In this document: piece after piece, positions 36,494 to 44,623 of the stretch
Position numbering within the stretch: position 1 is the first letter of the stretch
Layout of the letters: each line of letters begins with the position of its first letter
Translations under genes and position numbers: made by a program
Notes under the pieces: generated by a model
Seen by the model: only the letters and a program-made list of their open reading frames with translations
Told to the model about the DNA's origin: nothing
Databases searched by the model: none
DNA from: Oscillospiraceae bacterium
GTDB taxonomy: Bacteria; Bacillota; Clostridia; Oscillospirales; Acutalibacteraceae
NCBI GenBank assembly: GCA_902802375.1
Contig: CADCLS010000007.1
Location: 1 to 62,735 of the forward strand
Direction: 5' to 3'
Length of the DNA: 62,735 nucleotides

Positions 36494-36810
36494 TTTCTCT
36501 CCTTAATATAATGTGCATATCTCTTAACCTCTTCCCACATCTCATCGGTAACCTCTCCGTCACCGCCGAAAAGTGCTACCTTCAATTCCATTTCTACCGA
36601 TGCGGAATTATTTCCACCATAAAGATAGTCAACACTCACTCCGAAGTGTTCCGCAATTTTCATAAGCGTTTTGGCAGAAAGGCTTTGTATTCTCCCCTTT
36701 TTGTAGTCCGTAAGTGATGCCCGCGGAATACCGCAAGCCTTGCACATCGCAGTTATATTCGTATTATTTTCTTTGCACATTTTTTCAATTCGCTCATAAA
36801 TTTCAGGCAT
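36490..36810 (-). CDS. XRE-family repressor
   Basis: A 106-residue protein with a Cro/C1-type helix-turn-helix at residues 1-65 (NITAMCKACGIPRASLTDYKKGR, SAKTLMKIAEHFGVSVDYLYG) and a short acidic C-terminus. The open frame reaches 36921, but the ATG at 36810 has GGGGAG nine bases before it and begins the normal domain. The longer reading would run through the operators. It is probably autoregulated by the four palindromes upstream and removed by ImmA. Confidence 0.9.
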   Translation of the reverse strand: MPEIYERIEKMCKENNTNITAMCKACGIPRASLTDYKKGRIQSLSAKTLMKIAEHFGVSVDYLYGGNNSASVEMELKVALFGGDGEVTDEMWEEVKRYAHYIKERK

Positions 36811-36835
36811 ATAATTACACTCCCCAAAAAATAAT

Positions 36836-36955
36836 TTACTAAAATCAGTAAATTTTATCTTGACATTTACTGTTTTTCGTAATATAATATGCTTGTAGTT
36901 ACGAAATCCAGTAAATTTCATCCCTTACTGCAGATTATATTACATAATTTCGTAA
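36836..36955. promoter_or_regulatory. Four-operator array of the XRE switch
   Basis: Four copies of the 16-base palindrome TTAC-N8-GTAA: O1 36836-36851, O2 36867-36882, O3 36899-36914, O4 36940-36955. Centres are 31, 32 and 41 bases apart, close to 3, 3 and 4 helical turns, so all would face the same side of the DNA. O2 and O4 exactly occupy the -10/-35 spacers of the two opposing promoters. Confidence 0.8.
36860..36888 (+). promoter_or_regulatory. Rightward promoter of the switch
   Basis: TTGACA (36860-36865), 17-base spacer occupied by operator O2, TATAAT (36883-36888). It is a perfect consensus and drives the zinc-ribbon gene at 36989. Confidence 0.85.
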
Positions 36956-36962
36956 TTGTCAA
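36934..36962 (-). promoter_or_regulatory. Leftward promoter of the switch
   Basis: Minus-strand TTGACA (36957-36962), 17-base spacer holding operator O4, TATAAT (36934-36939). It drives XRE-ImmA. The two promoters face each other, so each transcript runs through the other promoter. Confidence 0.85.
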
Positions 36963-36988
36963 GGATAATTAAAGGAGGAACAAATAAT

Positions 36989-37381
36989 ATGTACTATTGT
37001 ACGGACTGTAAAATTTTTGTTGAAGACCCGAAGTTCAAAAACTTAAAAATAGAGGGCAGAAAAGGTAAACGGGCGTTATGTCCTATATGCTCAGGTGCGC
37101 TAACCGAGAACACTCCGTTATACTGCCGCTATTGCGGCACAAAGCTTTCAGGAACTGAGGCGGACGGTTTTTGCACAGAAACCTGCCGCAGGCTTGGGCG
37201 TCGACTTTGGACTAAGGAAATGCGGCGCCGCAAAAAAATCAAAGACGACCCCATTGCGCGAGTACTTCGTATGCTTACATCATACAACAGAGAGCACAAC
37301 ACAAGATACAGCTACGGTCAGTTTGTTTCACTTGTACTGCCGAAAATCGAAAGGAGAGCAAGAAAGATATATGGGTATTGA
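36989..37381 (+). CDS. Zinc-ribbon protein of an accessory element
   Basis: About 130 residues from the ATG at 36989, which follows AGGAGG. Six CxxC/CxxxC-type cysteine motifs crowd the first 65 residues (CTDC, CPIC, CRYCGT, CTETC), suggesting two or three zinc sites. A basic stretch (RRLWTKEMRRRKKIK) and a helical C-terminus follow. I do not recognise a named family; the pattern suits a nucleic-acid-binding phage-type protein. It is transcribed from the repressed rightward promoter and overlaps the next gene. Confidence 0.65.
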   Translation: MYYCTDCKIFVEDPKFKNLKIEGRKGKRALCPICSGALTENTPLYCRYCGTKLSGTEADGFCTETCRRLGRRLWTKEMRRRKKIKDDPIARVLRMLTSYNREHNTRYSYGQFVSLVLPKIERRARKIYGY

Positions 37382-37685
37382 TGAAAACCGTGAAGCATTA
37401 AAAAAATACAGAATACTCATTTCAAAAATATCAAGGCTTAAAAATATGATTTTAATGTGTCCTGAAAACGAGAAGCAGTACTCAAACGAAATAAAAGATT
37501 GTATTGCAGCGCGTGACAATATAGAAAAAGCAATAAATAAGGTCGATGGCGGAATTCTAACCGAAATTCTATCGCTTAAGTATATGTGCGGTAAAACACT
37601 TGAAGAAATTGCTCTTGATATTTGTTACAGTAAACGACAAACCGAAAGACTGCACCTGAAAGCACTAAGTAGCATTAAGGTTTAG
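37371..37685 (+). CDS. Sigma-70 region-4-like (ArpU-type) small regulator
   Basis: A protein of about 104 residues from the ATG at 37371. An earlier open frame from 37194 lies within the zinc-ribbon gene and is not preferred. The N-terminal half is helical. The C-terminal half has a helix-turn-helix resembling sigma region 4 (SLKYMCGKTLEEIALDICYSKRQTERLHLKAL). Such small proteins occur late in phage and element regulons as transcription activators. Overlap with the zinc-ribbon gene (11 bases) shows one operon. The role is inferred. Confidence 0.6.
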   Translation: MGIDENREALKKYRILISKISRLKNMILMCPENEKQYSNEIKDCIAARDNIEKAINKVDGGILTEILSLKYMCGKTLEEIALDICYSKRQTERLHLKALSSIKV

Positions 37686-37721
37686 CTAATACAAGGTGTA
37701 TCCTACGAGTTTTACCGGAAT

Positions 37722-37748
37722 AAAAAAAGCAGGTTCATCCGAACCTGC
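37722..37748 (-). terminator. Leftward-pointing terminator with no leftward gene
   Basis: An 8-bp stem GCAGGTTC / GAACCTGC with an ATCC loop. The T run (seven T on the minus strand) is on the left, so it would stop leftward transcription, although no leftward gene is seen between it and 38500. Confidence 0.6.
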
Positions 37749-37783
37749 TCGATACATAGAAATAAGCGTGAAAACAAAAGAAA

Positions 37784-37823
37784 ATCGAGTATCCATAACT
37801 CAAGTCCGTTATAAATACTCGAT
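37784..37823. repeat. 40-base imperfect palindrome
   Basis: ATCGAGTAT and ATACTCGAT are the outer arms, and ATAAC and GTTAT the inner arms, with CC/AA opposite each other and an eight-base loop. It lies in the gene-free stretch between the ArpU-like gene and the TnpV unit. It could be an RNA hairpin, a protein-binding site or an element boundary. Confidence 0.55.
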
Positions 37824-37901
37824 ATGTGCCGACGGTTGAAATAGGATTTAAAGATAGGCCGTAAGCAGAGTCAAAGATTATAATATTCATACATTCGACC
37901 C

Positions 37902-37941
37902 ATCGCCTCCTTATTGGTACAATGGTGCCAAAGGAGGCGAT
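37902..37941 (+). promoter_or_regulatory. Hairpin enclosing the ribosome-binding site of the next gene
   Basis: An 11-bp stem ATCGCCTCCTT (37902-37912) / AAGGAGGCGAT (37931-37941), with an inner near-complementary pair TTGGTAC / GTGCCA. The 3' arm contains the AAGGAGG ribosome-binding site of the small gene at 37947, so folding would block its translation. Confidence 0.65.
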
Positions 37942-37946
37942 ATTTT

Positions 37947-38117
37947 ATGCTTGATCAAAGACGAATTATAGAACTAATGGATTTTGAGTGGCGACTATTG
38001 GTTGGATGCCTCAATACGGCGAGGTCAGCATATCTTGATGAAGGCAAACCGATTGAAGATGTCAATACTTTGCTAATCAAGGTAATGAATGCCAAACTAA
38101 AGAAAGTGAGGATTTGA
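37947..38117 (+). CDS. Small protein upstream of tnpV, unknown function
   Basis: A 56-residue protein beginning MLDQRRIIELMDFEWRLLV, mainly helical with a basic C-terminus. AAGGAGG lies ten bases before the ATG. An open frame from 37914 exists but would begin within the hairpin. I do not recognise it. It ends four bases before the TnpV start and is probably co-transcribed with it. Small partner genes of this kind often precede tnpV in clostridial elements; that is inference from arrangement. Confidence 0.55.
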   Translation: MLDQRRIIELMDFEWRLLVGCLNTARSAYLDEGKPIEDVNTLLIKVMNAKLKKVRI

Positions 38118-38119
38118 TT

Positions 38120-38488
38120 ATGGGAAGATTTATTCACGATAAAACTAACGGACTTGATTACGAACTTGTGGGCGATTATTATTTGCCGTGCCTCAAAGCA
38201 CCAGAATCGCCCAGAGTCGGTAGATTTGGGCTTATGTATCTTGACAATCTTCGAAATCATAAAAGAGTTACATATTCTGGGCTTATGCTTTCGGGGAAAC
38301 TAAAAGAACAGGTTGAAATTGTTGACTGCCAGGCGGAAGAAATGTTTTCTCGGCTGGTAGATAGAATGAAACAAGCAGAAGGAATTACCGAACAGCTCAA
38401 AACTACAAACCAGATGGAATGGGTGCGCCGTATGAACTCAATCCGCAACCGTGCTGAAGAGTCAGTTCTGGATGGCATCATATACTAA
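38120..38488 (+). CDS. TnpV-like transposon-encoded protein
   Basis: A 122-residue protein matching the TnpV pattern found on Tn4451-like and other clostridial mobile elements: a start segment YELVGDYYLPCL, then GRFGLMYLDNLRNHKRVTYSGLMLSGKL, and the ending TTNQMEWVRRMNSIRNRAEESVL. The biochemical role of TnpV is not established. It begins at the ATG at 38120, after GTGAGG. No transposase or recombinase is seen here, so this is probably a remnant or satellite of an element. Confidence 0.8.
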   Translation: MGRFIHDKTNGLDYELVGDYYLPCLKAPESPRVGRFGLMYLDNLRNHKRVTYSGLMLSGKLKEQVEIVDCQAEEMFSRLVDRMKQAEGITEQLKTTNQMEWVRRMNSIRNRAEESVLDGIIY

Positions 38489-38499
38489 TAAGCAAAATA

Positions 38500-38520
38500 G
38501 CGGGGAGAGGATCTCCCCGC
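38500..38520. terminator. Hairpin after tnpV
   Basis: A perfect 9-bp stem GCGGGGAGA / TCTCCCCGC with a three-base loop, between the converging tnpV and RHS fragment. T runs are weak on both sides. Confidence 0.55.
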
Positions 38521-38524
38521 ATCT

Positions 38525-40732
38525 TCATAGAGACCGTCCCAAATATTGTGTAACGGTTTCGATAAGCAATTGACCTAAGGCATCATAAGTATACTCAGTA
38601 GTACCATCAACCGAATCAACAACTCGTGTAATACGCTCTTCCTCATCATATTCGTATGAGATAGTGCGACCGCCGGAAAAGACAATCTGACTTACAAGCT
38701 GCGTGGTGGGACTGGATTTGAGCTTTTCTGCGTTTCTGTGCTCTTCTGTTACATCTCCGGCATGGTAACTAAACTGGCGTGATACAAAGCCGGTGCCAAG
38801 CTGAAGCTCATCAAACACTTTTCTACCGAAAGAATCGGTTTTACTGTGAGCAGTAATTGTTTTTCCGCCTGCATTGAATTTTACAACGGTATTATCATCA
38901 TTATTCTCATAGTATATTGTTTGAACCGAGCCATCCTTAGGCGAAATTACTTTCTTCGTCATCTTGCCGTCGGTATCGTAGTAGTAATTAACCGTATTAA
39001 CAGGAGATTTCGAAATCACAATTTCTTCAGAAAGTACAATATCGCTTTCCGTAGAGCGAAGAAGTTTTTCTTCTTCGTATTCATAATTATACTCTTTCGC
39101 ACTTAAAATGTCAATTGAGCGAACAATATTACCTTTGCCGTCGTAGACATATTTGTAGTGTGCGGTAATATTATCATTTGAATCAAACCATTTTTCCGAA
39201 ATCATTTGACCGATGCCGTTGTAAGCAGCTTTCATTTTATCGCCGTTTGCGTAGGCGATCTCTTTGAGTCTGCCGTTGCCGGATTTATAGGTATAACGCA
39301 CAAGTTTTTCTGATTTACCGTTAATTCCGATAGATTCAAGATTATGGTAAGCATTGTAGTTGAGTACATACTTTAATCCGTCGCCGCGAACGATTTCGGT
39401 CATATTATCGAACGCGTCATAATCATAAGAAACATTGGCAAGCTCGGTGTTCTCGCAATCCTTACTAATAACCTTTGTTGTCTTCCCGGAAGCATCATAT
39501 TCATAGGCGGTTTTATTCCCGCAACGGTCGGTTATTTCCTCGTTGCGTGAAGTGTCCTCATCAACGGTATAATGGGTATTATTGCCTCTTGCATCGGTTT
39601 CTCTAATGAGGTCATTACCGGCATTTTCAGCACAATTGCAATCAGGAGTATAGCCAAACGAGCGATAAATAGTTCCAAATTCACCATCAGTGAAGGTGGT
39701 CTCGGTAATTGTATTACCAAAAGCATCCTTTACCTCATTAAAGGTAGGTGTAGTATTGGTGGTCTCGGTGTTATCTTCACTCTCACCTGTGCTCTCCACT
39801 ACAAAGTCAGAAGCGGAAAGACCGGTTTCAAGGTTATTGCGAACAAGCTGAATATCATCAAAGTATGCTATGCCTGTGTTGTAACCGTAATCACAATACA
39901 CACGCACATTGTTGATAGTACGGTACTTGCTCTTTGCAAACTGAATCGATGCAAACTGCCATTCTTCCGTGCAAGGTGAGAAGTCTGCAGTAAATGTTTC
40001 ATTACCATACTCTCTGTAATAGGTATCGTAATAGTACACTACTGCACGAAGTCTGAAGGTAGGCGCAACAACACCATCACGCTCGTGATTCGGCAGACCG
40101 TAGCCCTTAGCCCAACCGGAAAGAGTAAAGGTCTCACGGGTAGAACGAGTTTTTTTCACCGTCACATTCTGATATGCATAACGATCGGATTCCAGGTTAC
40201 CTGTCATCATAAGGGATCGGCTCATATTGAATCGAGTGCCGCTTGTGTAAGAAACGCCCGAGGTCATGTTCCAACCAGTGCTACGCTCAAAGTTGCCGTT
40301 TTCAAGCATATTGTAAGAGTTGGCGTAAGGATTGTTTTCAAGCTGTGCACCATCCACATCGACAGAGCCTCTGCCGCTGATCATAATCTCAACCTTAACG
40401 CTTTGAGCCGATGCAATTTCAAACGGAGCAATAAGGCGAACATATTCAGAACCTACCGCCGTAAGATGTTCGCTTTCTGCCAGAACGTTATCCGAAGTAT
40501 CGGTTACACGAATAAACACACCGGGCTTGTTGCTGCCACTGAATGCGCCGTCAATCTTCACATATACGGAGAAAGTGTACTCACCTGAAGGCAGAGTATT
40601 AGATACCTGATAAATACCATTGAGGTCATCATCCTGTCCGTAGTTACGGATCCAGCAGGTCTTACCGCCGAACTTGGAGTAAGAATCATTGCTATAGTTA
40701 CTTACAGTAAAGCCACTGCAGTTACAAGGCAT
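38525..40732 (-). pseudogene. Fragment of a large RHS/YD-repeat surface protein
   Basis: The reading frame codes 735 residues: two carbohydrate-binding-like beta-sandwich modules (about 1-310), a threonine-rich linker, then YD repeats (for example AYEYDASGKTTKV, VLNYNAYHNLESI, EYTYDALGQL). Full-length WapA/RHS proteins are several times longer, with a signal peptide at the front and a toxin tip at the end. Here there is no signal peptide, no ribosome-binding site at the first ATG, and an in-frame stop six codons before it. The C-terminus stops within a repeat and is replaced by residues encoded by an IS-like end. It is best read as an internal fragment. Confidence 0.75.
38530..38554. mobile_element. 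Possible vestigial end of an IS256-family insertion sequence
   Basis: GAGACCGTCCCAAATATTG followed by TGTAAC resembles terminal repeats of IS256-family elements (G-rich start, then TGTGTAA). It forms the last codons of the RHS fragment. No matching second end or transposase was found, so only one end would remain. The match is from memory of family consensus. Confidence 0.4.
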
Positions 40733-40789
40733 ACTAGACCAGTAGGGCTATGAAAATAGTTATGAAAGAAATAATATACAACTAAGCAA

Positions 40790-40812
40790 AGCGGCGGAAA
40801 TTCCGCCGCTTA
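40790..40812. terminator. Terminator of the leftward nitrogen operon
   Basis: A perfect 10-bp stem AAGCGGCGGA / TCCGCCGCTT with a three-base loop, 16 bases after the ANTAR stop codon. The minus-strand T run is short (TTTGCTT). Confidence 0.65.
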
Positions 40813-40827
40813 AACTATTGTCCGTAT

Positions 40828-41412
40828 TTATCCGTAGGTTTTTATGATTTCTTCCGCAATTTGTTTGCGTGAAACACAACGGTCCATCGCTTGTTTTTCT
40901 ATGTATCTGTGAGCATCCTGCTCGGTCATTTTAAGTTCGCTTATCAATAACCATTTTGCGCGGTTGACAATACGGATTTCATTCATTTTTTCCTCTATCG
41001 AGAGTGTCTTCTTTTCAGTTTTTCTTATTCGTTCACGTGCACTTATAAGCCAGCCGGAAGCAATGTCCATTACCGCTCTTGATATCGGCTTTTGCAGTAA
41101 AAACACGCCGTGCTCGGCGAGCTTATCGTATGCGTCTTCGTATTGTTCGGCTCTTGCCAAAAACAAGACGACTGTGTTATAAGAACTGACCGTATCAATA
41201 GCAAAACGAAGACCGTAATCATCGGGAAGCGGAGAATTTATTATTACAATATCAAAATCCCGTTCGCTAATCGCCCGTTTTGCCGCACTTATGTTATTTA
41301 CCGTGTTGACAGGAGAAAATAAAGGAACGGAAAATATTTCGGGTATCGCACTATTGAATTTTTCTGCGGCTGATACGATAAGCACGCTATACACCTGTTC
41401 TTTCAGGCTCAA
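40828..41412 (-). CDS. ANTAR-domain antitermination regulator with degenerate receiver
   Basis: A 194-residue protein. Residues 1-120 form a receiver-like domain. The phospho-acceptor aspartate position carries asparagine (VIINSPLPDDYG), so phosphorylation is unlikely, as in AmiR-type proteins; the conserved lysine is kept (LLQKPIS). A coiled coil (about 125-145) leads into a C-terminal ANTAR domain (NRAKWLLISELKMTEQDAHRYIEKQAM). ANTAR proteins bind paired hexaloop RNA hairpins and prevent terminator formation. Exactly such loops lie in both leaders at 47664-47982. It starts at a TTG with GGGGG upstream and is the last gene of the leftward operon after glnA. Confidence 0.92.
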   Translation of the reverse strand: MSLKEQVYSVLIVSAAEKFNSAIPEIFSVPLFSPVNTVNNISAAKRAISERDFDIVIINSPLPDDYGLRFAIDTVSSYNTVVLFLARAEQYEDAYDKLAEHGVFLLQKPISRAVMDIASGWLISARERIRKTEKKTLSIEEKMNEIRIVNRAKWLLISELKMTEQDAHRYIEKQAMDRCVSRKQIAEEIIKTYG

Positions 41413-41447
41413 AACCGTTCCCCCTTTCTCAAATAATCAATAAAAAA

Positions 41448-42659
41448 TCATTTGGCACAATAAATATCGAGTATTGCTTTTGGAATATGTTTTTTAATAA
41501 AATCGTCATTCTGCGCGGTACGCTTTGCCTCATCAATGCTTTCGGGAAGCTTATGCAAATACCGCATATTTTTTTCATCCGCCTTATAAACATTGATGTC
41601 TATCGGCTCGGGCATCTCCTTGTTGTGCTTCATACCGTAAAGTCCCGACCAAATGAGCAGTGCAAATGCAATATACGGATTAGCCGCCGGATCGGGCGAA
41701 CGCAGTTCTATGCGGCGGTATTCATCCTGTGCCGCCGGAATGCGTATAAGCCCGGAGCGGTTTTCGTTATCCCACGAAACATATTTGGGCGCTTTCTGTT
41801 TTCCTAAGCGATTATAGGAAGCCTCACACGGGTTGAAAAACAGCGTCATCGGTATTGCTTTTTCGAGTATTCCCGAAAGCAACAAGTTGTAATTGACGGT
41901 TGACTCATTTTTCTTTACAGAGCAGTTGATATGAAAGCCGTTGCCTGCGGTATTTTGGAGTGGCTTTGGAGAAAAGTCAGCGAAGAGACCGTTTCTGCGA
42001 GCAACAGTTTTTACAACCGTTTGAAATGTCATAACATTGTCTGCGGCAGTAAGTGCATCAGAAAATCGGAAATCGATTTCATTTTGTCCGGGGCCTTCCT
42101 CGTGGTGTGAACTTTCAGGGGATATCCCCATTTGTTCAAGAGTGAGGCAAATCTCACGGCGCACATTCTCGCCCTTGTCCTCGGGAGCTATATCCATATA
42201 ACCGGCATGGTCATATGGAATTTTTGTCGGATTGTTTTTTTCGTCAAGCTCCATAAGGTAAAACTCTTGCTCCGCGCCGAAATAGAAGGTGTATCCGGCG
42301 TCTTTCGCGTCGGCTATCGCCTTTTTAAGAAGTCCACGGCTGTCGCACTCAAAAGGGGTGCCGTCAGGATAGGTTATACTGCAAAACATTCGCACAACTT
42401 TGCCGTGCTCAGGACGCCACGGAAGCCATGTGAGCGTTTCCGGCTCAGGATGCAGGAATAGATCCGAGTGTGTTTCATCACCGAAGCCTGTTATCGCGGA
42501 CGCGTCAAAAGCGATGCCGTACTTAAAAGCGCGCGGCAATTCATCCGGCATAATTGAAACATTTTTCTGTTTGCCAAACACATCGCAGAAGGCAAGACGG
42601 ATGAATTTTACATCCTCTTCCGCGACATACTGCATAACCTCTTCTTTTGAGTAATTCAT
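41448..42659 (-). CDS. glnA: Glutamine synthetase, short type I-like form
   Basis: A 403-residue GS. N-terminal beta-grasp signature VKFIRLAFCDVFGKQKNV; catalytic-domain signatures FGAEQEFYLMELD, GPGQNEIDFRF (ammonia and glutamate site), GNGFHINCSV (ATP site) and RIELRSPDPAANPYIAFA. It makes glutamine from glutamate, ammonia and ATP. It is about 40 residues shorter than the classical enzyme, and the usual adenylylation-loop region is not evident, so control is probably not by adenylylation. It sits between the glutamate-synthase genes and the ANTAR gene, and a second, unrelated GS (type III) is encoded divergently. Confidence 0.93.
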   Translation of the reverse strand: MNYSKEEVMQYVAEEDVKFIRLAFCDVFGKQKNVSIMPDELPRAFKYGIAFDASAITGFGDETHSDLFLHPEPETLTWLPWRPEHGKVVRMFCSITYPDGTPFECDSRGLLKKAIADAKDAGYTFYFGAEQEFYLMELDEKNNPTKIPYDHAGYMDIAPEDKGENVRREICLTLEQMGISPESSHHEEGPGQNEIDFRFSDALTAADNVMTFQTVVKTVARRNGLFADFSPKPLQNTAGNGFHINCSVKKNESTVNYNLLLSGILEKAIPMTLFFNPCEASYNRLGKQKAPKYVSWDNENRSGLIRIPAAQDEYRRIELRSPDPAANPYIAFALLIWSGLYGMKHNKEMPEPIDINVYKADEKNMRYLHKLPESIDEAKRTAQNDDFIKKHIPKAILDIYCAK

Positions 42660-42669
42660 ATTGTCCTCC

Positions 42670-43389
42670 TCAGTTGGCTACATATAACTGCTTATATGGA
42701 TTTTTACTGTTTGGTGTAACAATTGTAAAAGGTGAATTCATAATACCGTCGACATTATCGCCGAATAAACGGCAGTATTTTGCAACATATTTTTTGATTT
42801 CTTTAAGTTCCTTTTGTGTAGCGGGTTTTGCGGATACCTGATTCGGAAAGATAATACCGGCACAATCCGACCGTAGTATCATTTTTCCTCCGTGCATACC
42901 GGTGCACGGAAAATTGCCGACTATTTTTCCGTTTGTGTTTTCGAGACCCAATACAACGATTACGCCGCCTGCCTGGTATTCGCCTAAAAAACTGCCTGCT
43001 CTGCCGCCTATAACCATAACCGGTATTTTTTCTTTATACGCTTTCATATGTATTCCGGCACGGTATCCGGCGTTGCCTTTTACATAAATACTTCCGCCGC
43101 GCATAGCGTAACCCGCGGCGTCGCCTGTATTTCCGTGAATAACGATTTCGCCGGCGTTCATCGTGTCGCCTACGGCGTCCTGCGCGTTGCCGCGCACAAT
43201 GATTTTGCCGCCGTTCAAGTAAGCTCCGAGCGCGTTCCCCGGAACACCGTTTACGATAACGGTTTTATCCGACATACCCGCCGCAATAAACCGCTGACCG
43301 ATAACGTCCGTCAGCGTAACGCTTTTTCCGGCTTTTCTGATAGCCTCGTTTATAGCCGGAAATTCCATCGGTTTTGTATTTACCGTCAT
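42670..43389 (-). CDS. Glutamate synthase GXGXG-domain subunit (GltB C-terminal domain)
   Basis: A right-handed beta-helix protein with repeated G-x-x-G-x-x-x-G turns (for example NALGAYLNGGKIIVRGNAQDA and GDAAGYAMRGGSIYVKGN), matching the last domain of GltB. In standard glutamate synthase this domain is structural. Here it is a separate subunit, as in archaeal-type split enzymes. The open frame begins at a GTG at 43401, but GGAGGT lies ten bases before the ATG at 43389, giving 239 residues. It follows the FAD oxidoreductase with a single-base gap. Confidence 0.9.
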   Translation of the reverse strand: MTVNTKPMEFPAINEAIRKAGKSVTLTDVIGQRFIAAGMSDKTVIVNGVPGNALGAYLNGGKIIVRGNAQDAVGDTMNAGEIVIHGNTGDAAGYAMRGGSIYVKGNAGYRAGIHMKAYKEKIPVMVIGGRAGSFLGEYQAGGVIVVLGLENTNGKIVGNFPCTGMHGGKMILRSDCAGIIFPNQVSAKPATQKELKEIKKYVAKYCRLFGDNVDGIMNSPFTIVTPNSKNPYKQLYVAN

Positions 43390-43390
43390 A

Positions 43391-44623
43391 TTATACCACA
43401 CCTCCGAACATTTTTCTACGAATTTCTTTTTTGTATATCATATTTGTCGCGGCTTTTTTTGTGAGTTCAAAATCAATTGTATCAAGCGGCGTTTTTTCGC
43501 GGATAAGAGAGGTGTAAATTCCGGCGCGGTCTGTGGCGCCTAAGAGAATAAAACCTATTAAACGGTTATCTTTTATAAAAAACCGTTTAAGTGAAGCGTC
43601 ATCCTTTTCTTCTGTCATTTCGCCGTCATAATTTCCGGCGGTCATAATGTGATAACCGAAAAAGCCGATTGAGTTCATCAGTATTGCGTTATTAAACGTC
43701 TTTTCGCCGCCCGCCATGTTGACACCGGCTGTATATCCGCCTATATAGGCGTTTGGCAGAATTGCCAGCACGCGGTTTGCACCGAATGACGAGTCATGCC
43801 CCTCGGCACAGTCGCCCGCCGAAAAAACGCCTTTTATATCGGTTTCCATTTTTTCGTTTACGATAATACCGCGGTTTACACTGCCGCCGGCGTTTTTAAT
43901 AAGCGAGGTGTTTGCGCGAACGCCTACCGCCAAAACCAAAATATCAAATTCCACCGTTTTGCCGCTTTTCATATACGCGGTGTTTTTATCAAACCGTACG
44001 GCGGTATCAGCTAACATAAACTTGACGCCGCTTTTCTCCAAATGCTTTTGAACAATACCGGCACAGTCGGAATCAAGAATACTTGAAAGTACACGGTCCG
44101 CCAAATCGCAAACCGTTATACTTTTAACTCTGTCGCGGATTCCCTCGGCACATTTAAGACCTATAAGCCCGGCGCCTATTATTAAAACGCGCGATTCTTT
44201 TGAAATGGCGGACTCAAGCGCAAGCATATCGTCAAGAGTCATGAAAGAAAACTTGTTATCCACTGTATCCAGCCCTTCAAACGGCGGTATAAACGGATCG
44301 GAGCCGGCGGCAACACAAAGTGCGTCATAGGTTATACTTCTGCCGTTGTCCAGCAGTACGGTTTGATATTTTTGATTTATTGAATCAGCGCGTACACCGT
44401 AAATCACTTTGCATTTGTTATCCTTATAAAACGAATTGTCTCTGTATTTCATCTTTTCAAGGTCGGTTTTACCCTCAAGATAATATGAAATTAAAGGGCG
44501 GCTGTAAACCGGATGCTTTTCTTTTGATATAATGGTTATCTCGCCGGATTTATCAATAGAGCGTATCCCCTCGATACATCCGACGGCGGCAGTGCCGTTG
44601 CCGACAATTACATACTGTTTCAC
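43391..44623 (-). CDS. NAD(P)/FAD-dependent oxidoreductase of the split glutamate synthase
   Basis: A 410-residue pyridine-nucleotide oxidoreductase of the nitrite-reductase/NADH-oxidase class: FAD motif YVIVGNGTAAVGCIEG at residue 3, NAD motif VLIIGAGLIGLKCAEG near 142, and GVFSAGDCAEG near 268. It lacks the redox CxxC of disulphide reductases. It probably feeds electrons from NAD(P)H via the neighbouring ferredoxin to the FMN core subunit, in place of GltD. It overlaps the ferredoxin gene by four bases. The partner assignment is from gene order. Confidence 0.85.
   Translation of the reverse strand: MKQYVIVGNGTAAVGCIEGIRSIDKSGEITIISKEKHPVYSRPLISYYLEGKTDLEKMKYRDNSFYKDNKCKVIYGVRADSINQKYQTVLLDNGRSITYDALCVAAGSDPFIPPFEGLDTVDNKFSFMTLDDMLALESAISKESRVLIIGAGLIGLKCAEGIRDRVKSITVCDLADRVLSSILDSDCAGIVQKHLEKSGVKFMLADTAVRFDKNTAYMKSGKTVEFDILVLAVGVRANTSLIKNAGGSVNRGIIVNEKMETDIKGVFSAGDCAEGHDSSFGANRVLAILPNAYIGGYTAGVNMAGGEKTFNNAILMNSIGFFGYHIMTAGNYDGEMTEEKDDASLKRFFIKDNRLIGFILLGATDRAGIYTSLIREKTPLDTIDFELTKKAATNMIYKKEIRRKMFGGVV

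Noticed and set aside
38525-40732. A CRISPR-like or tandem repeat array
   Set aside because: The periodicity is protein-level YD repeats, not direct DNA repeats with spacers.
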